Shown: one piece after another, positions 16,558 through 25,038 of the stretch | How positions within the stretch are numbered: position 1 is the first letter of the stretch | How the letters are laid out: the number at the start of each line of letters is the position of its first letter | Assembly (NCBI RefSeq): GCF_933509905.1 | Contig: NZ_OW150024.1 | Coordinates: forward strand, 434,001 to 498,000 | Length of the DNA: 64,000 bases | Origin: Trichlorobacter ammonificans | GTDB taxonomy: Bacteria; Desulfobacterota; Desulfuromonadia; Geobacterales; Pseudopelobacteraceae | Reading direction: 5' to 3' | Program-made: the position numbers and the translations under genes | Notes under the pieces: generated by a model | Seen by the model: only the letters and a program-made list of their open reading frames with translations | Told to the model about the DNA's origin: nothing | The model's database searches: none

Positions 16558-18870
16558 ATGCAACCGATCGTCACCTACAAGGAACGTTGCCGCACCTGCT
16601 ATTCCTGTGTCCGCACCTGCCCGGTCAAGGCGATCAAGGTGGACGGCGGCTATGCCGAGATCATCGACGAGCGCTGCATCGGTTGCGGCAACTGTCTGAA
16701 CTGCCAGCAGAAGGCCAAGGTGGTGGTGGACCGGATGGTCAAGGCCCAGGAACTGCTGACCTCCGGCGACCCGGTGGTGGCGGTGCTGGGCTGCTCCTTC
16801 CCCGCCTTCTTCCACACCTGTACCCCCGGCCAACTGGTCTCGGGGCTCAAAAGCCTCGGTTTCCGTGAAGTGCATGAGGGGGCCCACGGCGCCCGGCTGA
16901 TCGCTCCGCTTTACCGGGAAGCGATCGCCGTTACCGACCGCCCCCTGATCGCCTCCCACTGCCCCGCCGTGGTGGACCTGGTGGAACGGCACTACCCCAA
17001 GCTGCTGCCCAACCTGCTGCCGGCCGTCTCCCCCATGGTGGCCATGGGGCGCTTCATCAAGGAAACCCTGGGGACCGACACCAAGGTGGTCTACCTGAGC
17101 ACCTGCATTGCCGCCAAGTTCGAGATTCAGTCGCCGGAACTGCAGTCGGCCGTTGATGTGGTGATGACCTACGGCGAGATCGATCTCTTCTTCCGTCGCC
17201 GGGGCATCAATCCGGCAACCCTGGCCGAATCGGGCTTTGACGGCATCGAGCCGGCCCACGGCCGGATGTTCACCCTGCACGGCGGTCCGTTCCGCGCCAT
17301 GGAGATTCCCACCGACTTCCTGGACACGGAGACCGTCACCGCCGAGGGGGAAACCCACGTGCTGGATACGGTGCGGGATCTGGTGGCCGGCAGGATCACT
17401 CCCCGCTACGTGGACCTGCGCTTCTGCGACGGCGGCTGCATCGACGGCCCGGCCAAGAACCGGGACCTGACCCACCTCTACAAACGGAACCTGATCATCA
17501 AGTACAACAGCAGCGTGATTCCCTACCGTACCGCGCCGCACTACGCCAGTGCCCCGCCGCCGGCCAACCTGCGGCGCAGCTTCAGCGACAAGTCGAAAAA
17601 ACTGCCGTCGCCGAAACCGGAGGATATTCGCAGGATTCTGCACAGCACCGCCAAGTTCAGTCAGAGCGACGAGCTGAACTGCCGGGCCTGCGGCTACGCC
17701 ACCTGCCGTGAGCATGCGGTGGCGGTGTTCCAGCGCTTTGCCGATACCGGCATGTGCCTCCCCTACAACCTGCGCAAGATGGAGGAGGACCGCGGCATCC
17801 TGCTGCAGAAATACGAGTTGATCTCCCGCGAGTTGAGCAAGCAGCTCGGCGAGGAGATGATCATCGGCGACGACCGTAAAGTGGCCCAGGTGGCGGAACT
17901 GATCCGCCAGGTGGCCCCCACCCCCACCACAGTGCTGATCCAGGGGGAAACCGGCACCGGCAAGGAGCTGACCGCCCGGGCCATCCACCGGCTCAGCAGC
18001 CGGGCCGACAAGCCGCTGGTGACGGTGAACTGTACCACGCTCACCGATTCGCTGCTGGAAAGCGAGCTGTTCGGCCACAAGAAGGGGGCTTTTACCGGGG
18101 CCATCGCCGATCGCAAGGGGCTCTTCGAGGCGGCCAACGGCGGCACCATTTTTCTGGATGAGATCGGCGACATCACCCCCAAGCTGCAGGCGGAGCTGCT
18201 GCGGCTGCTGGACGTCGGCGAAGTCCGGCCGGTAGGCGGCACCACGGTGAAAAAGGTGGATGTCCGCCTGATCGCCGCCACCAACAAAAATCTTGAGCAG
18301 GGGGTTCGGGAGGGCTGGTTCCGCGATGACCTCTTCTACCGCCTCAACGTCTTCACCATCCATTTGCCGCCACTGCGGGAGCGGATGGACTCGATACCGG
18401 TGCTGGTGCAGCATTTCCTGGAAAAGGCCAGCAAAAAGCTGAACAAGCGCCTCACCGGCATGGAAGAGCGGGCCATAACCGCCATGCGCCACTACCCCTG
18501 GCCCGGCAATATCCGGGAGATGCAGAACATCATCGAACGGGCCGCGGTACTGTCCCACGATGGGGTGGTGCGCCTTGAAAATCTTCCCTCGGTCTTCCGG
18601 GAAACCCACGACGCCCATGCCGGCAGCCAGCCCGGCAGCCGGCGCGCTTCCTTCAAGGCCGAGAAGGAAACTCGCCTGAGCCCCCTTGAGCGCAATCTGA
18701 TTCTGCGCTACCTGCAGGAGGCGGGGGGCAACGTCTCCAAGGCGGCCCGCCTGGCCGACCTGCCCCGCAGGAGCTTTTACCGTCTGCTGGAAAAGCACGG
18801 CATCAGTGTTCAGCGAGACCGCCGCCTGACGAGTGCCGCCAGCGAACCTGGCGCTGGTGTTATAAAGTAG
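16558..18870 (+). CDS. Sigma-54 enhancer-binding regulator with N-terminal ferredoxin/[FeFe]-hydrogenase-like sensor
   Basis: 770 residues from ATG 16558 (CGGAGAAGAG upstream). Order: ferredoxin-like domain with Cys11-14-17-21 and Cys40-43-46-49; [FeFe]-hydrogenase large-subunit-like domain (about 70-330) keeping the H-cluster cysteine positions as HCPAVV (Cys135), STCIAAKFE (Cys183) and FCDGGCIDG (Cys290, Cys294); a further four-Cys iron-sulphur motif (Cys375, 378, 383, 400); AAA+ sigma-54-interaction domain with GETGTGKE (463-470) and GAFTGA (510-515, the sigma-54 contact loop); a Fis-type helix-turn-helix at the end (GNVSKAARLADLPRRSFYRLL). It resembles the sensory (HydS/HsfB) hydrogenase-like proteins, but with AAA+ output. 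Predicted to switch sigma-54 promoters in response to H2, CO or redox state (inference). A sigma-54 promoter lies 125 bp downstream. Confidence 0.92.
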   Translation: MQPIVTYKERCRTCYSCVRTCPVKAIKVDGGYAEIIDERCIGCGNCLNCQQKAKVVVDRMVKAQELLTSGDPVVAVLGCSFPAFFHTCTPGQLVSGLKSLGFREVHEGAHGARLIAPLYREAIAVTDRPLIASHCPAVVDLVERHYPKLLPNLLPAVSPMVAMGRFIKETLGTDTKVVYLSTCIAAKFEIQSPELQSAVDVVMTYGEIDLFFRRRGINPATLAESGFDGIEPAHGRMFTLHGGPFRAMEIPTDFLDTETVTAEGETHVLDTVRDLVAGRITPRYVDLRFCDGGCIDGPAKNRDLTHLYKRNLIIKYNSSVIPYRTAPHYASAPPPANLRRSFSDKSKKLPSPKPEDIRRILHSTAKFSQSDELNCRACGYATCREHAVAVFQRFADTGMCLPYNLRKMEEDRGILLQKYELISRELSKQLGEEMIIGDDRKVAQVAELIRQVAPTPTTVLIQGETGTGKELTARAIHRLSSRADKPLVTVNCTTLTDSLLESELFGHKKGAFTGAIADRKGLFEAANGGTIFLDEIGDITPKLQAELLRLLDVGEVRPVGGTTVKKVDVRLIAATNKNLEQGVREGWFRDDLFYRLNVFTIHLPPLRERMDSIPVLVQHFLEKASKKLNKRLTGMEERAITAMRHYPWPGNIREMQNIIERAAVLSHDGVVRLENLPSVFRETHDAHAGSQPGSRRASFKAEKETRLSPLERNLILRYLQEAGGNVSKAARLADLPRRSFYRLLEKHGISVQRDRRLTSAASEPGAGVIK

Positions 18871-18922
18871 TGTATACTTTTGTCCGAATTGTGTCGATAC
18901 TGGCACAGTTTTTGGTTGCTAC

Positions 18923-18947
18923 AATCAGGACGCATTTCGTCCTGATT
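18923..18947. promoter_or_regulatory. Perfect 10-bp palindrome, probable operator or enhancer site
   Basis: AATCAGGACG (18923-18932), 5-bp spacer CATTT, CGTCCTGATT (18938-18947). No T tract follows, so it is unlikely to be a terminator. Its centre is about 85 bp upstream of the expected start of the sigma-54 promoter, the usual place for an enhancer-binding-protein site; it also touches the -35 of a possible sigma-70 promoter. Confidence 0.55.
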
Positions 18948-18974
18948 GGGTAAGTTGTTGATTTAAGTGATAAT
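18946..18974 (+). promoter_or_regulatory. Possible sigma-70 promoter overlapping the palindrome
   Basis: TTGGGT (18946-18951), 17-bp spacer, GATAAT (18969-18974). The -35 box is poor. The spacer holds TAAGTTGTTGATTT, also found in front of ppdK at 36719-36732. Confidence 0.3.
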
Positions 18975-18993
18975 GTCAATGGTCGGCTGGTTT

Positions 18994-19009
18994 TGGCACG
19001 TTTCTGGCT
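18994..19009 (+). promoter_or_regulatory. Sigma-54 promoter for the ribbon-helix-helix gene
   Basis: TGGCACG (18994-19000), 4 bp, TGGCT (19005-19009). GG and GC are exactly 10 bp apart as sigma-54 requires; the -24 element is perfect and the -12 element has one mismatch to TTGCT. The start codon at 19085 lies about 65 bp past the predicted transcription start. Confidence 0.65.
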
Positions 19010-19084
19010 AAGTATACGGCATTCAATTGAACGCAAAAAAAGCGAAACCACCAATATCGACACTGATCAAAGGAGACACAGACC

Positions 19085-19267
19085 ATGGGAAGAATGAGAG
19101 AAAACCCCCGCTACAATGTTATTTCGATGCGCGTCAGCGATTCCGAGCGCGAACAACTGGAATACCTGATGCGCCGCACCCACAAGTCGGTTTCGGACAT
19201 CATGCGCGAAGCGATGCTGAACCTGACCATGCAGCTTGATCACCAGGAGGTCCGCCGGGCCGCCTGA
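19085..19267 (+). CDS. Small ribbon-helix-helix (CopG/MetJ-like) DNA-binding protein
   Basis: 60 residues. The pattern RYNVISMRVSDSEREQLEYLM, followed by THKSVSDIMREAMLNL, fits a ribbon (residues about 8-15) and two helices, as in CopG/Arc-type repressors or antitoxins. No toxin gene is adjacent. AAAGGAG (19069-19075) precedes the ATG. It is the only gene between the sigma-54 promoter at 18994 and a bidirectional terminator, so it appears to be the direct target of that promoter. It could regulate itself or other H2/redox genes (inference). Confidence 0.72.
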   Translation: MGRMRENPRYNVISMRVSDSEREQLEYLMRRTHKSVSDIMREAMLNLTMQLDHQEVRRAA

Positions 19268-19293
19268 GCCGCCCCGGGAGGGATACGCCACAC

Positions 19294-19331
19294 AAAAAAG
19301 CGGCGACGGAATCTTCCGTCGCCGCTTTTTT
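19294..19331. terminator. Bidirectional Rho-independent terminator between the RHH gene and rng
   Basis: AAAAAAGCGGCGACGGA (19294-19310), loop ATCT, TCCGTCGCCGCTTTTTT (19315-19331): a perfect 17-bp stem with T runs on both strands. It serves the plus-strand small gene and the minus-strand rng. Confidence 0.95.
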
Positions 19332-19352
19332 ACCGTCACTGCCGCAGTCGGA

Positions 19353-20864
19353 TCAACTGATCACGATCTCGAACTGTTCCTGATGGAACCCCGGCTTGGC
19401 CCGCACCGTTACCCGTTTCTTGTATTTTTTCTCCAGCTCCTCAAGCCCCCGCCGCTCTTCGTCGTAGAGCAGGTCCGCCACCTGGGGGTTCACCGTCAGG
19501 AGCACCTTGGTCCCCCGGATATCCAGCATCTCGCGGCGCACTTCCCGGAAGATCTCGTGGCAGACCGTGGTCTTGGACTTGACGTAGCCGCGCCCCTCGC
19601 AGTAGGGGCAGGGTTCGCACATCATCCTGCCGATGCTTTCCCGCACCCGCTTGCGGGTCATCTCCACCAGCCCCAGTTCCGAAATTTTCAGGATGTTCGA
19701 CTTGGACTTGTCCCCCTTCAGGGCATCCTCCAGGGCGGCGTAGACCTTGTCCCGGTTGGCCTCCTTCTCCATGTCGATGAAATCGATGATGATAATGCCG
19801 CCGATGTTGCGCAGCCGGAGCTGATAGGCGATCTCCTTCACCGCCTCCAGGTTGGTCTTGAGGATGGTGTCCTCCAGGTTGTGTTTGCCCACGAAGCGGC
19901 CGGTGTTGACGTCAATGGCGGTCAACGCCTCGGTCTGCTCGATGATGATGTAGCCGCCGGACTTGAGCCAGACCTTGCGCCCCAGGGCCCGGCTGATCTC
20001 CACTTCCAGGCCGTAGTAGTCGAAGATCGGCTCTTCCTCGTCGTACAGCTCCACCGAGGATTTCATCTTGGGCATGAAGGTGGACATGAACTGCACGATC
20101 CGGTCGTGGTCCGGCTTGGAGTCCACCACGATCCGGGTGACGTCGTCGGTGACGATATCCCGCACCACCTTCTGCACCACATCCAGGTCGGCATGGATCA
20201 GGGACGGCACCGATGCCTTTTCCTTCTTGCGCACGATCTCGGCCCAGACCTTGGCCAGGTACTGGATGTCGGCCTTCATGTCGTCTTCGGTCTTGCCCTC
20301 GGCGGCGGTCCGTACGATGAAGCCGCACCCCGGCTGCCGCAACCGGTCCACGATCTCCCGCAGCCGTTCCCGCTCTGCCTCATCCTCGATCCGGCGGGAA
20401 ATCCCCACGTGGTCCACCGTGGGCATGTAGACCACGTGACGGCCGGGCAGAGAAATGTGGGAGGTGATCCGGGCTCCCTTGGTGCCGATCGGCTCCTTGG
20501 AGACCTGCACCAGCAGCTCCTGCCCCTCCTGGAGCAGCTCCTCAATGGGGTGCAGGACGCGGTAATCAGGGGCTGCCCCCTCTTCGTCCTGCTCCTCCTT
20601 CTTGCCGTCGTCCAGCAGGTTCTCGTACTCCTCGATGGCGTCGAACACGTCGGCCACGTACAGAAAGGCCGCCTTTTCCAGGCCGATATCCACAAAGGCG
20701 GCCTGCATGCCGGGCAGCACCCGCACCACCTTGCCCTTGTAGATGTTGCCGACGATTCCCTTCTCCCGGGTTCGCTCGATGTACAGCTCGGCGATGGTCC
20801 CCTTTTCGATCAGGGCCAGCCGCGTCTCCTGGGCCGTGACGTTGATAACCAGTTCTGATGCCAT
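19353..20864 (-). CDS. rng: Ribonuclease G/E family endoribonuclease
   Basis: 503 residues, RNase G length without an RNase E-type degradosome tail. It begins with an S1 domain (IVGNIYKGKVVRVLPGMQAAFVDIG) and contains IIEQTEALTAIDVNTGRFVG and IGGIIIIDFIDM with the metal-binding aspartates, then the zinc-link CPYCEGRG. It processes 16S rRNA 5' ends and single-stranded AU-rich RNA in relatives. An acidic insert (about 84-97, DDGKKEEQDEEG) splits the S1 domain, as in some other delta-type RNase G proteins. The radical SAM/DUF2344 gene lies 40 bp upstream on the same strand, a common pairing; rplU and rpmA, often next, are absent here. Confidence 0.93.
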   Translation of the reverse strand: MASELVINVTAQETRLALIEKGTIAELYIERTREKGIVGNIYKGKVVRVLPGMQAAFVDIGLEKAAFLYVADVFDAIEEYENLLDDGKKEEQDEEGAAPDYRVLHPIEELLQEGQELLVQVSKEPIGTKGARITSHISLPGRHVVYMPTVDHVGISRRIEDEAERERLREIVDRLRQPGCGFIVRTAAEGKTEDDMKADIQYLAKVWAEIVRKKEKASVPSLIHADLDVVQKVVRDIVTDDVTRIVVDSKPDHDRIVQFMSTFMPKMKSSVELYDEEEPIFDYYGLEVEISRALGRKVWLKSGGYIIIEQTEALTAIDVNTGRFVGKHNLEDTILKTNLEAVKEIAYQLRLRNIGGIIIIDFIDMEKEANRDKVYAALEDALKGDKSKSNILKISELGLVEMTRKRVRESIGRMMCEPCPYCEGRGYVKSKTTVCHEIFREVRREMLDIRGTKVLLTVNPQVADLLYDEERRGLEELEKKYKKRVTVRAKPGFHQEQFEIVIS

Positions 20865-20904
20865 GACGAGTACCCTCTAGAGCAGAATATAAAATCGTGC
20901 ATTT

Positions 20905-23397
20905 TCACAGTGGCGATGACGCCGAAAACAGTACGTCCAGCTTTGCCACGGGAAGCTGGCGCAGCATGGCTGCCGGCAGCCCCGTCACCGCCGCAGCCAC
21001 CTCGTAGGGTTTGCCCCGGCCGATGACCATCTCCAGGGCCGTGCCATCCGCCACAAGGGATCTGGTCTCGTGACGCAGATCGATCACCTGCTGCTGTCCC
21101 TTTTTGTCGCGCACCAGCTCCCAGGACGACTGTGCCATAAATTGCACACACTGCTCGCGAAGGGTTTCCGGCTCCAGGTCCGGCAGCACCAGCCGGTAGC
21201 GGGTTGCCGCGATCAGGGTGGACAGGGATGGGGTTTTCAGCGCCGGCGAGCAGGCATCAAGCACCTGCATCCCCTCCGGCAGCACCCGGTTCAGGCGGTC
21301 CCGGCATTCGTCCGCACCCATCCGGTCCACGAACAGGTCCAGATATTCGGCCCACGACTCTACTCCCACCGAGGTGGCGGTTGCAAAGGAAAATCGCGGA
21401 TGGGGGTGAAAACCCTGGGTATGGAGCACCGGGATACCGGCCCGGTAGACGGCACGGGTGAACAAATTGATCAGCTCAAGGTGGCTGAGGAAGCGCACCC
21501 TGCCGGTCTTGGAGAAACGGATACGGATGCGACGCGGGTCTGGTTCCGACACCGGCCGTTGCTGCGGTTGCTCCGGCCGGCCGCAGGCGGGGACGGTCCG
21601 GTTCCGTACGGTTGAGAAATCGCAGACGCCGCAACCGCTACAGTGGCCGAACCGGCAATCCGGGGTGGCGGCCTGCTCCAGAGCCCGCTGCAGTTCGGCT
21701 TTCAGGAAGGCCGTGGTTACACCGCTGTCCAGGTGATCCCAGGGGAGCAGTTCGTCCTGCCGCCGCTGCCGCAGGTACCAGTCCGGCTCGACACCGCACT
21801 CTGCAAACGCCTGCAGCCAGCGCTCCAGCGAGAAGTGTTCCCGCCAGCCGTCGAAGCGGCAGCCCAGGTCCACGGCCCGCTCCAGTACCGCGGCCAGACG
21901 CCGGTCGCCCCGGGCAAAGACCCCCTCCATGAAGGAAAGCTCCGCCTCCTGGTATTTGTAGTGCAACTTGCGCCGCTTCAGCTCCTCCCGGAGAAACCGT
22001 TGCCGCTCGCGGGTTTCCTCCAGTGACAGTTGCCGCTCCCACTGGAAGGGGGTATGGGGCTTGGGCACAAAGGTGGAGACCGCCACGTTCACCTCGCCAT
22101 GGCCGCCGGCCCGGCGGGCCTGGGCCTTGACCTGGCGGGCAAGGTCGGCAATGGCGGCAAGGTCCTCCCGCGTCTCGGTGGGCAGCCCCATCATGAAGTA
22201 GAGCTTGATGGCCCGCCAGCCGGCGCCGTAGACGTTGTAGGCCCCCTCCAGCAGGGCTTCTTCGCTGATCCCCTTGTTGATCACCTGCCGCAGCCGCTCG
22301 GTGGCCGCTTCGGGGGCCAGGGTAAAGCCGGTCTTGCGTACCCGTCGGATCTCCTCGATCAGCTCCGGCGTCAGGGTGCCGACCCGTAGCGACGGCAGTG
22401 ACACCGCCACCCGGCTGTCGGCGTACTCCGCCATCAGTTCCCGCAGCAGCGGTTCGATACAGGAGTAATCGCCGCTGGAAAGAGAGAGCAGGGATATCTC
22501 GTCGTAGCCGGTGGCCTCCAGAGAGGCGCGGATCAGGTCGCGAATCCGCTCGGGAGAACGCTCCCGCAGGGGACGGTACAGATAGCCGGCCTGGCAGAAC
22601 CGGCACCCCCTGGTGCAGCCCCGGGCGATCTCCAGGGCGACCCGGTCGTGCACCGTCTTCAGGAACGGGATCACCGGGCTGTCGGGAAAGGGGGCCGTCT
22701 CCAGGTTGGCGAGAAAACGGCGGCGTACCGGGCCGTAGCCCGGCCTGAGCGGTGTTATGGCGGCCACCGTTCCATCGTGGTGATAGGAAATATTGAAAAA
22801 GGAAGGGACGTAGACCCCCTCGATAGCGGCAAGCCGCTCCAGCAGCTCCCGGCGGTCCGGGGTGACGGCACGTTTCCACTCCCGCACCGTGGCGGCGATT
22901 TCAAGCACCGCTTCCTCGCCGTCCCCCAGCAGAAAGGCATCGAAAAAGGGAGCCAGCGGTTCAGGGTTGTAGGCGCCGGGCCCTCCGCCAAGGATCAGCG
23001 GCTGCTCAGGGCCCCGCCGGTCGGCGCGCCGGGGGATGCCGGCCTGATCGAGCATGGCAAGGACGTTGGTACAGGAGAGCTCGTACTGCAGGGTAAAGCC
23101 GAGGATGTCGGTGTCGGCGAGGGGGGTGGCGGTCTCAAGGGTGGCTAGCGGAATACCCCGTTCCGCCATCTGGCCGGCCAAGTCCGGCCAGGGGGCAAAG
23201 ACCCGTTCGGCGGCGACCCCCTCCTGCTGGTTGAGGATATGGTAGAGGATACGCAGCCCCAGGTGGCTCATCCCCACTTCGTAGACGTCGGGGAAGGCCA
23301 ACGCGATGCGCAGCTCCGCGGACGGCTTGACGATACACCCCATTTCGGCCCCCATGTAGCGGGCCGGCTTTTCGACACTGAACAGATCCGGTTCCAT
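20905..23397 (-). CDS. Radical SAM protein fused to DUF2344 (TIGR03960/TIGR03936 type)
   Basis: 830 residues from ATG at 23397 (AAGGAGTG upstream); a longer frame to 23499 crosses the ompA terminator and is not credible. N-terminal cobalamin-binding-like domain (FPDVYEVGMSHLGLRILYHILN), then radical SAM with Cys261-x3-Cys265-x2-Cys268 (GCTRGCRFC), then a Cys-rich joint (CRFGHCSGCGVCDF) and DUF2344 from about 615 (IRIRFSKTGRVRFLSHLELI). The two halves are separate proteins in some bacteria. The function is unknown; consistent linkage to rng suggests RNA modification or ribosome-related work (inference from family context). Confidence 0.9.
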   Translation of the reverse strand: MEPDLFSVEKPARYMGAEMGCIVKPSAELRIALAFPDVYEVGMSHLGLRILYHILNQQEGVAAERVFAPWPDLAGQMAERGIPLATLETATPLADTDILGFTLQYELSCTNVLAMLDQAGIPRRADRRGPEQPLILGGGPGAYNPEPLAPFFDAFLLGDGEEAVLEIAATVREWKRAVTPDRRELLERLAAIEGVYVPSFFNISYHHDGTVAAITPLRPGYGPVRRRFLANLETAPFPDSPVIPFLKTVHDRVALEIARGCTRGCRFCQAGYLYRPLRERSPERIRDLIRASLEATGYDEISLLSLSSGDYSCIEPLLRELMAEYADSRVAVSLPSLRVGTLTPELIEEIRRVRKTGFTLAPEAATERLRQVINKGISEEALLEGAYNVYGAGWRAIKLYFMMGLPTETREDLAAIADLARQVKAQARRAGGHGEVNVAVSTFVPKPHTPFQWERQLSLEETRERQRFLREELKRRKLHYKYQEAELSFMEGVFARGDRRLAAVLERAVDLGCRFDGWREHFSLERWLQAFAECGVEPDWYLRQRRQDELLPWDHLDSGVTTAFLKAELQRALEQAATPDCRFGHCSGCGVCDFSTVRNRTVPACGRPEQPQQRPVSEPDPRRIRIRFSKTGRVRFLSHLELINLFTRAVYRAGIPVLHTQGFHPHPRFSFATATSVGVESWAEYLDLFVDRMGADECRDRLNRVLPEGMQVLDACSPALKTPSLSTLIAATRYRLVLPDLEPETLREQCVQFMAQSSWELVRDKKGQQQVIDLRHETRSLVADGTALEMVIGRGKPYEVAAAVTGLPAAMLRQLPVAKLDVLFSASSPL

Positions 23398-23421
23398 TGC
23401 ACTCCTTGTCGGTACGCGTAC

Positions 23422-23468
23422 CAAAAACAGCGACACCTCCGAAGTCGTGGACCTCAGAGGTGTCGCTG
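23422..23468 (-). terminator. Rho-independent terminator after the ompA-like gene
   Basis: Stem CAGCGACACCTC (23428-23439) / GAGGTGTCGCTG (23457-23468), perfect 12 bp. Read on the minus strand it is followed by TTTTT. It separates the ompA-like gene from the radical SAM gene. A 12-bp palindrome GGTACGCGTACC (23411-23422) lies just past it. Confidence 0.85.
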
Positions 23469-23529
23469 GTTCAGCGGACGAGACGCGGCAGTACGTCACC
23501 GCGCCTCGCGGGAATCAGGCACACTCCGC

Positions 23530-24864
23530 TTACTGCTTCTTGGCGGCAGCCTTTTTCTTGACGGCTTTCTTTGCCGGAGCGGCAGGCGTCGCAACCTTCT
23601 GGGCGGGAGCCTCCTGGAAGACCGCCTCGATGCGGCGGTTCTGGGCACGACCCTCGGCGGTGGCGTTGTCGGCGATCGGCCGGGTTTCGCCGTACCCCTT
23701 GGCGGTCAGGCGCTTGCCGTCGACCTTGAAGTTCTTGACGATGTAATCGCGGACCGCCTTGGCCCGGCGCTGGGACAGCGACATGTTGGAGGCAGCGCTG
23801 CCGACACTGTCGGTATGTCCCTCGATGACGCCTACCAGGTTCTTCTGGGCATTCAGGCCTTCACCGACTTCCTTCAGTTCATCGAAGTACTGCTTCTTGA
23901 TCACCGACTTGCCGGTATCGAACTGGATCTTCAGAACCAGGCGGTTGTCGGCGGCAACAGCCGAGGCTTTCTTACCGGCCCCTTCCTCCATCACCGGCGG
24001 CGGCAGGGTAACGGCCACGCGCGCTGAGCTGTCGGCGCTGCCTCCCTCACCTTTGCAGACCAGGGTGTAGGCGGTGTCGGCGGCAGGGGTCACGGTCCGG
24101 CTCCCCTGCGGACCCACCGGCCCGATGCCGGGCTGAATTTCGCAGCCGCTGGCATTCTGGGAGTCCCAGGAAAGGGTCACGGTCTTGCCCGCCTCAACCG
24201 AGCCGGGGGTCGCCGTCAGGCTGGCACTGGGGGCCGGCGGCGGAACAACGACCACCGGGGCCGCCTTGGGCTTCTCCACCTCCTGGACAGGCGGCGGCGG
24301 AGGCAGGACAGGGGCGGGAGCAGCCTTGGCCGGTCCCAGAACAAAATGCAGCCCCAGGGTGTACTGAACGTTGGTCCGGACGTCGCCAATGCTGTAGTTC
24401 AGGCCGCGGACGTCGGCGCGCAGGGCAACGTCGTCAACCATGAACCACTTGACGCCGCCGCCGTAGTTGAATACGGCTCTGCCGGTGGTCTTGGCGCCAC
24501 TGTCGTTCAGGTCCATACCGCCGAAACCGGCAGCCAGGTAGGGCACCAGACTCTTCGTGGGCCAGAAGTTGTACAGCACGTCACCACCGTAGCGGAGCTT
24601 TTCCGCATGGCCCGGACCGTTGGTCTTGTCGCCCCAGGCGTAGTCGAGTATCGCCTCGAGAGCCCAGTTTTCGGTAAGGTTGTAGCCCAGGCGGGCACCA
24701 AGCACCGGGCCGGTTTCAATCTTCTGCTTTGATTCGTAGGTGTAGCCACCGGCATAGGGCGATAGCGTAAAGGTTTCGGCACGGTTTTCGGCCAGGACTG
24801 TACCGGCCTGCATCAGCATGGCGCAGGCAGCGGCCCCGATCAGCATTCTCGTTTTCTTCTGCAT
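23530..24864 (-). CDS. OmpA family outer-membrane protein with beta-barrel and Ig-like insert
   Basis: 444 residues. Signal peptide MQKKTRMLIGAAACAMLMQA ending near VLA-EN. Residues about 30-185 form an OmpA-like eight-stranded barrel (FTLSPYAGGYTYE, VLGARLGYNLTENWALEAIL); then a Pro-rich hinge (VLPPPPPVQEVEKP), an immunoglobulin-like domain of about 80 residues (LTATPGSVEAGKTVTLSW), the OmpA peptidoglycan-binding domain (about 310-420: IQFDTGKSVIKKQYF, VIEGHTDSVG, NRRIEAVF), and a Lys/Ala-rich tail. It ties outer membrane to wall. AAAGGAGG precedes the ATG; single-gene transcript with its own terminator. Confidence 0.9.
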   Translation of the reverse strand: MQKKTRMLIGAAACAMLMQAGTVLAENRAETFTLSPYAGGYTYESKQKIETGPVLGARLGYNLTENWALEAILDYAWGDKTNGPGHAEKLRYGGDVLYNFWPTKSLVPYLAAGFGGMDLNDSGAKTTGRAVFNYGGGVKWFMVDDVALRADVRGLNYSIGDVRTNVQYTLGLHFVLGPAKAAPAPVLPPPPPVQEVEKPKAAPVVVVPPPAPSASLTATPGSVEAGKTVTLSWDSQNASGCEIQPGIGPVGPQGSRTVTPAADTAYTLVCKGEGGSADSSARVAVTLPPPVMEEGAGKKASAVAADNRLVLKIQFDTGKSVIKKQYFDELKEVGEGLNAQKNLVGVIEGHTDSVGSAASNMSLSQRRAKAVRDYIVKNFKVDGKRLTAKGYGETRPIADNATAEGRAQNRRIEAVFQEAPAQKVATPAAPAKKAVKKKAAAKKQ

Positions 24865-25038
24865 TGTGTCCTCCTTTCGGTCTCCGAGGGCTGCGGGCGC
24901 AGCCGTCTTCCAGAACTGTACCTCTTATCACAGCGTCATTCGTTTATGCTAACACTTTTTCCGCGGGCCGCAAGTGACGAATTCCGACAAAAACCCACAT
25001 CGGGATCGTGGCCGGAACAGCCGGCCGCCATGACATTC

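Noticed and set aside
16306-18906. Open frame of 866 codons on the minus strand opposite the hydrogenase-like regulator
   Set aside because: It mirrors the third-position GC pattern of the real gene; low-complexity Gly/Ala/His/Gln product, no domain and no ribosome site. The end in the 16306-16550 region looks more natural but has no start.
18900-18920. TGGCAC followed by TTGCT as a second sigma-54 promoter
   Set aside because: GG and GC are 14 bp apart; sigma-54 needs 10.
18891-19063. Inverted pair GTGTCGATA (18891) and TATCGACAC (19055)
   Set aside because: Nine bases, 155 bp apart; could easily be chance and no function suggested.
19236-20858. Open frame of 540 codons antisense to rng
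   Set aside because: rng is complete on the other strand; this frame would also cross the bidirectional terminator at 19294.
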